DNA of 64,000 bases from an uncultured Granulosicoccaceae bacterium. Lineage in GTDB: Bacteria > Pseudomonadota > Gammaproteobacteria > Granulosicoccales > Granulosicoccaceae. This document shows, in pieces, positions 54,471-61,520 of this stretch; position 1 is the stretch's first letter; each line of letters begins with the position of its first letter. The notes under the pieces are model-generated. The model saw only the letters and a program-made list of their open reading frames with translations, was not told the DNA's origin and made no database searches. The stretch is from NCBI GenBank assembly GCA_937922675.1, contig CALAJN010000002.1, forward strand, positions 62,001 to 126,000, written 5' to 3'. The position numbers and the translations under genes are program-made.

Positions 54471-55118
54471 ATGCTGTCCTTGTCGCGACAATGTGCCGAC
54501 GCGACAAGTGATAACTCGCTACCTTTGCAACAGACTGCTGCCCCGATAGTGAAAGACAAAGCTGATAACGACGAGCTTCGCGGGCTCTTGCAAGCCGCGG
54601 CAACAGGTGACCGGCGCGCCTTTGAAGCCTTGTATTTGCATACCAGCTGGCCTCTGTATCGCATTTTGCTGCGTATGTTGAAAGTGGAGGCCATCGCACA
54701 AGAAGCCTTGCAGGAAGTTTTCATCAAGATCTGGCAGCGTGCTGATCACTACGATCCCGATCTCTCGGTCCCCATGGCATGGATGTCGCGCATTGCACGA
54801 AACCAGGCCATAGACACGATGCGTTATCAACAGATAAGAGTTGATCTGGAATTGGACAATGGCGAGCGATTGCTTGAACAGCTGGTGGATGCATCACCGG
54901 GCCAGCGCCCGGACGACTTTGATTCAGCGCTACCGCTGCTCCATTGTCTGGAGCAACTCGCACCAACACCTCGTTCCTGTGTGGTGCGAGCATTTTGCGA
55001 GGGTTACTCGCAGGAGGAGTTAAGTGCGCAGACTGGCGCTCCGATTGGCACTGTCAAGAGCTGGATCCGGCGTAGCCTGAGCGCACTGCGCCGTTGCCTG
55101 GATCAGTTTCATGAGTAG
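54471..55118 (+). CDS. ECF-type RNA polymerase sigma factor (SigK/RpoE-like)
   Basis: Extracytoplasmic-function sigma factor. Region 2: RRAFEALYLHTSWPLYRIL, ALQEVFIKIWQRADHYDP and MAWMSRIARNQAIDTMR; region 4: LPLLHCLEQLAPTPRSC, EGYSQEELSAQTGAPIGTVK and the end RSLSALRRCLDQF. The ATG at 54471 gives 215 residues; a GTG at 54549 gives 189, closer to the usual ECF length, so the start is uncertain. It overlaps its anti-sigma gene by 8 bases. Divergent DUF4331 genes are the obvious regulon candidates. Confidence 0.9.
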   Translation: MLSLSRQCADATSDNSLPLQQTAAPIVKDKADNDELRGLLQAAATGDRRAFEALYLHTSWPLYRILLRMLKVEAIAQEALQEVFIKIWQRADHYDPDLSVPMAWMSRIARNQAIDTMRYQQIRVDLELDNGERLLEQLVDASPGQRPDDFDSALPLLHCLEQLAPTPRSCVVRAFCEGYSQEELSAQTGAPIGTVKSWIRRSLSALRRCLDQFHE

Positions 55119-55983
55119 TACTGACAAGGAAGAGTGGTGGCTTGTCGAAGCGGGTGAGTACGTTCTCGGTACCCTGCGTGGTCCAGAGCGCGATCTGTTC
55201 GAAAAGTTACTTGAGCGGGATAGCGATGCCAGATCCATGGTGTACTTCTGGGAGACTCACCTGGCAACGCTGGACTCCGTGCTGGCGCAACAATCCGCGC
55301 AATCAGTCGCTACATCGGTACCGAGGTTTGTCTGGGAGGAGATAACACGTCGTTTGGACGACTTGGTCCCGTCAGCTGCCGACACCACATCAATCTCAAA
55401 GCGTGCGGTCAAACTCCATGTCAACGGGATAGACAGTGCCGCAAATCGCTTGCCTCTGTGGCGCTTTGCAGCCGTCGCCTCGATGGTTGCAAGTGTCGCT
55501 CTCGGGGCACTTGTACTCAACCAGTTCAGACTCAACCCGGTCATGTATGCGTCCGAGAATCCCACTGGCAATCCTGTTGGTGCGGACATACCTGCCGTAT
55601 CGGCAGGCGTCGCCGATGACCTTGATGTAGTGGCCGTTCTGAGTGACGAAGAGGGCGCTGTATTGTGGCTTGTGGTTGCGGATGAGACAGACGGTAGTCT
55701 GCGCGCGATCGCTCTGCAAACTCCGGCACAGTCGGACACGCAGTCACATCAGTTGTGGGTGTTGCTTCCTGACGACGGCGGAGTTGAGTCGGTTGGACTG
55801 TTACCCTACCGTGATGGCTCGTCCAGGACTTACCAACTGTCGTCCGAGGCAGCGCTGGAACGATTGAGGGCCGGGGTAGCATTTGCGATCAGTGTTGAAC
55901 CTGCTGGCGGCACCAAGAGCGGCGGCCCGACCGGGCCTGTCATCAGTTCAAGCGCATTCACTCGGGTAGACGACGCCTTGTAA
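55111..55983 (+). CDS. RskA-type anti-sigma factor
   Basis: A 290-residue single-pass membrane regulator. The N-terminal anti-sigma part has the family sequence WWLVEAGEYVLGTLRGPER; one membrane helix (RFAAVASMVASVALGALVLN) is at about 118-137; the C-terminal periplasmic RskA domain contains GAVLWLVVADETDGSLRAI, SHQLWVLLPDDGGVESVG and AFAISVEPAGG-type sequence (about 180-275). It should hold the upstream sigma factor at the membrane until an envelope signal. The ATG overlaps the sigma gene by 8 bases. Confidence 0.9.
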   Translation: MSSTDKEEWWLVEAGEYVLGTLRGPERDLFEKLLERDSDARSMVYFWETHLATLDSVLAQQSAQSVATSVPRFVWEEITRRLDDLVPSAADTTSISKRAVKLHVNGIDSAANRLPLWRFAAVASMVASVALGALVLNQFRLNPVMYASENPTGNPVGADIPAVSAGVADDLDVVAVLSDEEGAVLWLVVADETDGSLRAIALQTPAQSDTQSHQLWVLLPDDGGVESVGLLPYRDGSSRTYQLSSEAALERLRAGVAFAISVEPAGGTKSGGPTGPVISSSAFTRVDDAL

Positions 55984-56235
55984 GGCAGGCAGCGTGGAGT
56001 ACGTGCCGCAACCGATCATGGAGTGGTTGAAGCACAGAGCTACCATCATTCTCAGAAAGCCTGGTGTACTCAAGTCAACAGATGCCCTGTTGCGAACTGT
56101 TGTACCTGCACCAGTGCAGGCACGTTGGGAACTCGGCAGCAGCGCACACAAGGCAATAGATTGCGCATGGACATCACAGGCGCTTGCGACGTTAAGATCA
56201 CACCTGCCTCTGTCCAGGGATGAGCGTGTACCCAA

Positions 56236-56721
56236 ATGATTGTCACCTGCCGTGAGCTTGACTACACCGATGCTCGCGATGCGACGCTGTTGATCCATCT
56301 GCTCGATGCCTATGCGCGCGACCCCATGGGTGGAGGCGCGCCGCTGTCGGCCAGCACACGTGAGCAGCTTGCCGAAGTTCTGGCGAATACACCAAACGCG
56401 TTCTCGGTTGTCGCTGAATATGAGGGGCGAGGGCTTGGTTTGGCCAATTGCTTTACGTCGGTGTCAACCTTTGCTGCCAAGCCCATTGTGAACATCCACG
56501 ACGCCTATGTCGTGCCCGACGCCCGAGGGCAGGGCGTGGTTGACGCCTTGTTTACCGCCATAGAAATGGCCGCATCCTCACTCGATGCCTGCAAGATCAC
56601 ACTTGAAGTGCTGGAGGGCAATGCACGTGCTCAAGCGGTATACCAGCGACTCGGGTTCAACGGTTATGCGCTTGACCCGACCATTGGTAATGCCTTGTTC
56701 TGGGAAAAGAAGCTTGCCTAG
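56236..56721 (+). CDS. GNAT-family N-acetyltransferase
   Basis: A 161-residue acetyl-CoA-dependent acyltransferase. The acetyl-CoA pyrophosphate loop is VVPDARGQGVVDALF (motif A, Q/RxxGxG/A) and motif B follows as EVLEGNARAQAVYQRLGF. Substrate unknown. The 252 bp upstream hold no convincing gene, only a small palindrome (CCTGCAC-CA-GTGCAGG at 56105-56120). Its stop overlaps, tail to tail, the stop of queG by 4 bases. Confidence 0.9.
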   Translation: MIVTCRELDYTDARDATLLIHLLDAYARDPMGGGAPLSASTREQLAEVLANTPNAFSVVAEYEGRGLGLANCFTSVSTFAAKPIVNIHDAYVVPDARGQGVVDALFTAIEMAASSLDACKITLEVLEGNARAQAVYQRLGFNGYALDPTIGNALFWEKKLA

Positions 56722-57842
56722 ATTTTGTGAGTGTCATGCTGCGTGATAGCCCAGCTAACGGCCTCAGCTACCACTTCGGACTCATGCGCCCGGCGGCTAT
56801 CGAGTGCGCGCAACGTGTCAGGGGAGGTGGGCGCATTGCCAAGGGCTATGGCAATGTTGCGTAGCCAGCGTTCGTATCCGATACGGCGTATGGGCGAACC
56901 CTCAAAGCGGCTCAGAAACTGCCGTTCGGTCCAGGCAAACAGTTCGGTCAGCGTGACCGTATCCAGACTGTGTCGCGGAGCAAAGGCCGGCTCCCCGCGT
57001 GGTGTGAACTTGTCAAAGGGGCACACCAACTGACAATCATCACAGCCATAGATTCTGTTGCCCATGGCCTGACGGAACTCGACAGGTATCGGTCCCTCAA
57101 GCTCGATAGTGTGATAGCTGATACAGCGACGTGCATCGACCTCACGCTCGCCGACGATAGCCTGAGTCGGACAGGCTTCAATACAAGTGCGGCAAGACCC
57201 GCAATGGTCCTCTGTGGTTGCGAGATCTACGGGCAAGTGCAGGTCGGTATACAGCTCGCCGATGAAAAACCAGCTGCCGGCGTTCGGTGAAATCAGGTTG
57301 GCATGTTTGCCAATCCAGCCGAGTCCTGCCTTCTCAGCCAGTGCTTTTTCCAGCACGGGCGCGCTATCGGTAAACGCTCGATAGCCAAACGGCCCAATCT
57401 TGTTTTCTATACGTGTGGCCAATGTTTGCAAGCGGTTTCGCAGCACGCGGTGATAGTCGCGGCCAAGTGCGTAGCGCGATACGTAGGCGCGGTGGGTTGC
57501 CTTGAGATTCTCGTGTGCATCTGCTGCATCAGGAGGGAAGTAGTCCTGACGCACGGAGATCACACGCACCGTGCCAGGCACCAGATCCGAGGGTCGGCTT
57601 CGGCGGGTGCCATGTCGCTCCATCCATTCCATCTCGCCATGGCGCCCGGCATCGAGCCAATTCAACAAGTGCACTTCGTGTGCGGCAAGATCGGTGTCGG
57701 TGATGCCAACAGCAGACAAGCCCAGGTCCAGGCCCCAGCTCTTGATCTCTTTTGCCAGTTGCGCAAGTTCGGCGGTACCAAGGCGCTCACAGGCTCTGGG
57801 TGCGGTTGAACGTGTTGCCGATTGATCTGCGTCTGTCTGCAC
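56718..57842 (-). CDS. queG: Epoxyqueuosine reductase QueG
   Basis: Cobalamin- and Fe-S-dependent enzyme of the last step of queuosine tRNA modification. The 374 residues match the family: DYFPPDAADAHENLK-like region, YALGRDYHRVLRNRLQTLA, FTDSAPVLEKALAEKAGLGW, FFIGELYTDL, the two 4Fe-4S motifs CGSCRTCIEACPTQAI and CDDCQLVCPF, and a C-terminal helical repeat. GTG start at 57842. Stop overlaps that of the GNAT gene on the other strand by 4 bases. The 245 bp upstream, between it and the cupin gene, hold no supported gene. Confidence 0.95.
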   Translation of the reverse strand: MQTDADQSATRSTAPRACERLGTAELAQLAKEIKSWGLDLGLSAVGITDTDLAAHEVHLLNWLDAGRHGEMEWMERHGTRRSRPSDLVPGTVRVISVRQDYFPPDAADAHENLKATHRAYVSRYALGRDYHRVLRNRLQTLATRIENKIGPFGYRAFTDSAPVLEKALAEKAGLGWIGKHANLISPNAGSWFFIGELYTDLHLPVDLATTEDHCGSCRTCIEACPTQAIVGEREVDARRCISYHTIELEGPIPVEFRQAMGNRIYGCDDCQLVCPFDKFTPRGEPAFAPRHSLDTVTLTELFAWTERQFLSRFEGSPIRRIGYERWLRNIAIALGNAPTSPDTLRALDSRRAHESEVVAEAVSWAITQHDTHKI

Positions 57843-58087
57843 GCGCAGTGCTCACGCTCAAGGGAAGTTGGCCGCTCTTTTACCAGATCCTGTGGTCCAC
57901 TGCCTTGCAGCGTATGCGTCCCGCTGTGTTTCAGTGCAAGGTACCGGCCTGTTGTGATCGGTTCTCCGAGGCAGTAGGCATCACGCTGTATTGCGAACAG
58001 GCGCTCGGCGGCTGGTGACGACTATTCAGATCAAGAGGTAACGAAAGCCTCGATCAGTCCTGATGGGCTGGTTGGGCGCGAGTCGGT

Positions 58088-58861
58088 TTACCCTGGCTCG
58101 TTTTGCGTGATCGTCACACCGTCTGGAAAATGCCCGCTTTTGTACCAGACGAGGGTGCCAGGGGTGCCAGCCCATGACTGCCAGGCAGGTACCGGGTTTC
58201 GGATCCAGCTGCCGGCGGGGTAGGTGCCGCTGGAGTCGTGAAGTGCTCCGCTCAGCACATAGAGTTCCTCTCCGATCGGATCCAGATTGGGGTGAAAGGC
58301 AGCGGTTGTGTGCCAGCGCACCAGCATGACAGTGCTGGTCCCGTGCCCATGCAGTGGCAGGACCTCCACACCGCCAACCGGCCCCTCGAACCAGGCTGCG
58401 TCGTCGTTGGTATCCATGCGGCGAACCTCGGTATCGGTGGACTCGATCTGGCCGATGGCAACGGTGACCAGCGACTCCTCGAGCAGCGTGATGGCGCGGA
58501 TCTCTCCCGGGTCCCGTGGTAGTCGCAGATAGGTGCCTGGGCCAAGTCTTTCATCGCCGAGAAGAACGCTTCCGCGTTGCACAAACATCTCGATTCCATG
58601 GTCAGCACCGATTACCGCGCCGGTCTGCAGTGGCTGCAGTACGGCGACGAGTCGGCCATCCTTACGGCTCAGCTCGAGCAGTCGGATCTCCAGCTCGTGG
58701 TTGGTGTCCTGCAGCCACTCAGGCTCGCCAGGCAGGCAGACCTCGCGCAGGCGGTGATCAGCTGCGACATCGGCGGACGCTGCAAGCAGCCAGGTCGGCA
58801 ATGCTGTCGAGGAGGCAGGCGGCTGTGCCTTGCGCTTGTCTGTGGCGGGTCTGGGTGACAC
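58088..58861 (-). CDS. ChrR-like double cupin protein
   Basis: A 257-residue protein with two cupin-like repeats (about 45-125 and 155-245). The second repeat carries the ChrR-cupin type sequence: HPNLDPIGEELYVLSGALHD followed by GTYPAGSWIRNPVPAWQSW, with histidine and glutamate metal ligands. The N-terminal anti-sigma zinc domain of true ChrR is missing, so it is not expected to bind a sigma factor. Function is otherwise unknown; metal-dependent sensing or a stand-alone enzyme are possible. GTG start at 58861, divergent from the LexA-type gene (134 bp). Confidence 0.85.
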   Translation of the reverse strand: MSPRPATDKRKAQPPASSTALPTWLLAASADVAADHRLREVCLPGEPEWLQDTNHELEIRLLELSRKDGRLVAVLQPLQTGAVIGADHGIEMFVQRGSVLLGDERLGPGTYLRLPRDPGEIRAITLLEESLVTVAIGQIESTDTEVRRMDTNDDAAWFEGPVGGVEVLPLHGHGTSTVMLVRWHTTAAFHPNLDPIGEELYVLSGALHDSSGTYPAGSWIRNPVPAWQSWAGTPGTLVWYKSGHFPDGVTITQNEPG

Positions 58862-58940
58862 GTGAGTGAGCCTGAACGGTCTGCTGGGACTTGTCTGTGG
58901 AGTTCCGTTCTGGAGGTAGCGGCGAGTGCACGCAAAGCCG

Positions 58941-58969
58941 TTGAAAATTCTCCAAACGTTCTCTATGAT
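58941..58969 (+). promoter_or_regulatory. Sigma70 promoter of the LexA-type gene
   Basis: TTGAAA (58941-58946) and TATGAT (58964-58969) are separated by exactly 17 bp, each one base off consensus. Transcription would begin near 58976, leaving a leader of about 20 bases with GGAG (58985-58988) 7 bases before the ATG. Confidence 0.8.
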
Positions 58970-58991
58970 CGAAAGAGAACTTTTGGAGAAT
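58947..58991. promoter_or_regulatory. Composite operator of the LexA-type gene
   Basis: Left arm ATTCTCCAAACGTTCTCT (58947-58964) and right arm (58974-58991) are inverted copies differing at one of 18 positions, with a 9-bp centre. Each arm holds two TTCTC (or GAGAA) half-sites 11 bp apart: 58948, 58959, 58975 and 58986. The left arm fills the -35/-10 spacer; the right covers the predicted start and ribosome site. This fits tight autorepression by the product. Confidence 0.85.
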
Positions 58992-58995
58992 CTTT

Positions 58996-59796
58996 ATGAG
59001 TGAAGGCCCACCGCTGACGCATCTGGAAGCCCGTGTACTGGCAGCCATCGAGCGCCACATCCGGGCCGAAGGTGTCGCGCCAACCATCGCTGAACTGGCA
59101 TCGGACTTACGTCTGAAGTCCAAGGGCACCGTGCATCGCTACGTGCAGTCACTCATTGGCAAAGGCCGGTTGGAGCGTCACGGCAACGGGTGGCGCGGGT
59201 TGCGCATCGTGGGCCTGGATGTCCCCGGGTATCGCTCCAACGTCCATCCCTTCCCGAGTCGCCGCAAATCAGATCAGGTGGCCAATGAACCGACGGCTGA
59301 GCAGCGCAGCATGGTGGTCACGCCGCTGGCATTGCCGGCCAGCGTGGAGTCAGACGTGTCCGAACCTGTTGCATTGCCAGCAGAAGGCAGACACGCAGGA
59401 GGTTCGAGTGCCGAGCAGGGCATGCGCATACCGCTGCTGGGACGAATTGCCGCCGGCATGCCCATCGAAGCCATAGAAGATCAGCACTATCTTGATCTGG
59501 CTGCTTTTTTCATCGGCCCGGATCGCTACGCCCTGCGAGTCACTGGGGATTCGATGATGGATGTCGGCATACTCGATGGCGATACGGTGATCCTGCGCAA
59601 ACAGGAGACGGCAAACACTGGAGACATCGTTGTGGCGCTGATCGATGGTCAGGAAGCAACGCTGAAACGCCTCGGCTCCGTACGCGACGGCAAAGTGGAA
59701 CTCATCCCCGAGAACGCTGCGATGGAGACGATGCTCTACCACCTTGATCGCGTCAGTTTTCAGGGCGTGTTGGTCGGGCAGCTGCGGAATTATTGA
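58996..59796 (+). CDS. lexA: LexA-type repressor (S24 family) with long linker
   Basis: SOS-type repressor with self-cleavage domain. The winged-helix DNA-binding part (about 7-72) has TIAELASDLRLKSKGTVHRY; a linker of about 70 residues, much longer than in E. coli, follows; the S24 domain (about 142-262) has the cleavage site Ala153-Gly154 (RIAAGMPIEA), nucleophile Ser186 (TGDSMMDVG) and Lys224 (ATLKRLG) at spacings like E. coli. Length 266 against 202. ATG at 58996 with GGAG 7 bases upstream. The operator half-sites overlap its own promoter. SRAP and nth are next. Whether it is the housekeeping LexA or a second, specialised one is open. Confidence 0.9.
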   Translation: MSEGPPLTHLEARVLAAIERHIRAEGVAPTIAELASDLRLKSKGTVHRYVQSLIGKGRLERHGNGWRGLRIVGLDVPGYRSNVHPFPSRRKSDQVANEPTAEQRSMVVTPLALPASVESDVSEPVALPAEGRHAGGSSAEQGMRIPLLGRIAAGMPIEAIEDQHYLDLAAFFIGPDRYALRVTGDSMMDVGILDGDTVILRKQETANTGDIVVALIDGQEATLKRLGSVRDGKVELIPENAAMETMLYHLDRVSFQGVLVGQLRNY

Positions 59797-59886
59797 ACCC
59801 GGTGCCGGGCGAGCCGACTGATGCTGCAATCGCTACACTCGAGCTTACAGTACCCGACTACTATCTACCTGCAACTGCAAGCCTCC

Positions 59887-60096
59887 ATGTCTGACACCGA
59901 TCTCATTCATGCCCTCAAAGTGGCCTTTACCTACTTGCCACAGGCCATGGACGTCAATGAGTACGACTTTCCCGGACGCGTAGACAAAACACTTGCCGAC
60001 ATCGAATGCGTGCGTGAGGCTTTGCTGGCGCAAGGTATCGACCCGGACGAGGTAGCAGGGGAGTTTGACCTCGGCGCGCCCGAGTCGAGCCTGTAG
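59887..60096 (+). CDS. Hypothetical 69-residue acidic protein
   Basis: Not recognised. The 69 residues are acidic and mostly helical in character (ALKVAFTYLPQAMDVNEYDF, later DKTLADIECVREALLAQGID and PDEVAGEFDLG), no signal peptide or membrane segment. ATG at 59887; the frame is open to another ATG at 59821 giving 91 residues, neither with a strong ribosome site. It lies 90 bp downstream of the LexA-type gene, between it and the convergent SRAP gene, so co-expression with the repressor is possible. Confidence 0.6.
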   Translation: MSDTDLIHALKVAFTYLPQAMDVNEYDFPGRVDKTLADIECVREALLAQGIDPDEVAGEFDLGAPESSL

Positions 60097-60114
60097 GTCG
60101 CGTGTCGCTCACCC

Positions 60115-60804
60115 TCAAAACAAGGGCAGGTTGCGAGGCGGTGCGAGGCACTCCGGACCTTCGTTTCTGGCGCTGTTGACGTAGTCTCCCACACGCTCCA
60201 CAGCGAGCTCGATCTTCGAGGGCTCTTGTATGGCGTGTTCGCAAAGATCATCCTCACTCATCCATCGCCGCGCCGCGGTCGGTGTGAGCATGACTGGCAT
60301 GCGATCGTGGATGTCGGTGAAGTGTGAGTCCGCAGCACGGGTCAACAAGCACAAGGCCGGCAGTGGTTGCTCACTACCGGCCGGCGGGGCCCAGATACCG
60401 GCGACGAGCAGGCCCGGTCCGGCGCATGGGCGGATGTAGTAGGCGTGGCGTTGTCTGGCGCTGCGCTGCCATTCGTAAAATCCGTTGATCGGAAGGATGC
60501 ATCGTCTGGTGCGGGCGTGCTCGCGAAAGCTTGGCTTGTCGAACACGGATTCTGAACGTGCGTTGATCAAGGGCGGCTGCGTTCCCTTCCAGGGCGCCTT
60601 GATTCCCCAGTGCATTCTGACGATGGACCTGTCGCGGGTCACCGCGTCGAGCGAGCGAGTCGGCGCGACATTCCATCGCGGTATGCGTGCTGTGGGCGCG
60701 GGCTCGGCTACGTCCGGGGCCTGAGGCCTGGTCGTGTGCTCGATAATCGACGCGATCAACTCGTCGAGCCCCTCCAGGTCGCTGACATTTACTCGTCCGC
60801 ACAT
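60115..60804 (-). CDS. SOS response-associated peptidase (SRAP; YedK/HMCES family)
   Basis: Protects abasic sites in single-stranded DNA by forming a thiazolidine cross-link through the N-terminal cysteine. The 229 residues start at MCGRVNVSDL, making Cys2 the N-terminal residue after methionine removal, the reason for choosing this ATG; then WNVAPTRSLDAV, PLINARSESVFDKPSF, CILPINGFYEW (active glutamate) and FTDIHDRMPVML (histidine) follow. It is divergent from nth by 22 bp; both process damaged bases. Location near a LexA-type gene agrees with the family's SOS association. Confidence 0.94.
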   Translation of the reverse strand: MCGRVNVSDLEGLDELIASIIEHTTRPQAPDVAEPAPTARIPRWNVAPTRSLDAVTRDRSIVRMHWGIKAPWKGTQPPLINARSESVFDKPSFREHARTRRCILPINGFYEWQRSARQRHAYYIRPCAGPGLLVAGIWAPPAGSEQPLPALCLLTRAADSHFTDIHDRMPVMLTPTAARRWMSEDDLCEHAIQEPSKIELAVERVGDYVNSARNEGPECLAPPRNLPLF

Positions 60805-60826
60805 GCGGTGATGATAGTTTGAACCG

Positions 60827-61471
60827 ATGAACGCTGACAAACGCCGAGAGATTTTTCGACGACTCGCTGAGGAGAGACCTCATCCTGTGCCGGAGCTCGA
60901 CTATACGAGCCCCTTTGAACTGCTGGTCGCTGTGATCCTGTCGGCTCAGGCAACTGATATCAGCGTCAATCTGGCCACCGGCAAGCTGTATCCGGTGGCA
61001 AACACGCCTGAGACCATGCTTGATCTTGGAGTTGATGGCGTGATCGAGCACATCCGCACCATCGGTCTGTTCAACAACAAGGCGAAAAACGTGATCGAGA
61101 CCTGTCGCATTCTGCTGGAGCAACATGACGGTCAGGTGCCGGCAGATCGCAAGTCGCTGGAGGCCTTGCCCGGTGTGGGCAGAAAAACCGCCAACGTGGT
61201 GCTTAACATTGCATTTGGCCAGCCCACGCTGGCTGTGGATACACATGTATTTCGTGTCTCCAATCGCACAGGCCTGGTCAGGGGCAAGACGGTGGATGAG
61301 GTGGAGAAAAAACTGTTGCGTCATGTGCCCAAGGACTATCTGATGGACGCGCATCACTGGTTGATTCTGCATGGGCGCTACACTTGTGTGGCGCGCAAGC
61401 CCAGATGTCCGAGCTGCGTTATTCGTGATGTGTGCGAATTTCGTGACAAGACACGTGACGTCACTGCTTGA
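60827..61471 (+). CDS. nth: Endonuclease III (DNA glycosylase/AP lyase)
   Basis: Base-excision repair enzyme removing oxidised pyrimidines. The 214 residues show the helix-hairpin-helix and catalytic lysine in LEALPGVGRKTANVVLNIAF, catalytic aspartate in AVDTHVFRVSNR and the C-terminal 4Fe-4S cluster CVARKPRCPSCVIRDVC (CX6CX2CX5C). Length is near E. coli's 211. ATG at 60827, divergent from the SRAP gene by 22 bp, implying a shared promoter region. Confidence 0.96.
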   Translation: MNADKRREIFRRLAEERPHPVPELDYTSPFELLVAVILSAQATDISVNLATGKLYPVANTPETMLDLGVDGVIEHIRTIGLFNNKAKNVIETCRILLEQHDGQVPADRKSLEALPGVGRKTANVVLNIAFGQPTLAVDTHVFRVSNRTGLVRGKTVDEVEKKLLRHVPKDYLMDAHHWLILHGRYTCVARKPRCPSCVIRDVCEFRDKTRDVTA

Positions 61472-61520
61472 CCTGCAGGAGTCATGGACGCTAGGGTCAC
61501 CCAATGAGAGGTGTCACGCC

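Noticed and set aside
55994-56239. 81-codon frame between the anti-sigma factor and the GNAT gene
   Set aside because: No recognisable features or ribosome site; contains a small palindrome instead.
57752-58018. 88-codon frame upstream of queG on the plus strand
   Set aside because: Begins inside queG antisense, with no motif; probably noncoding promoter region.
60374-61504. 376-codon open frame antisense to nth and in another frame of the SRAP gene
   Set aside because: Overlaps two well-supported genes and has no recognisable domain.
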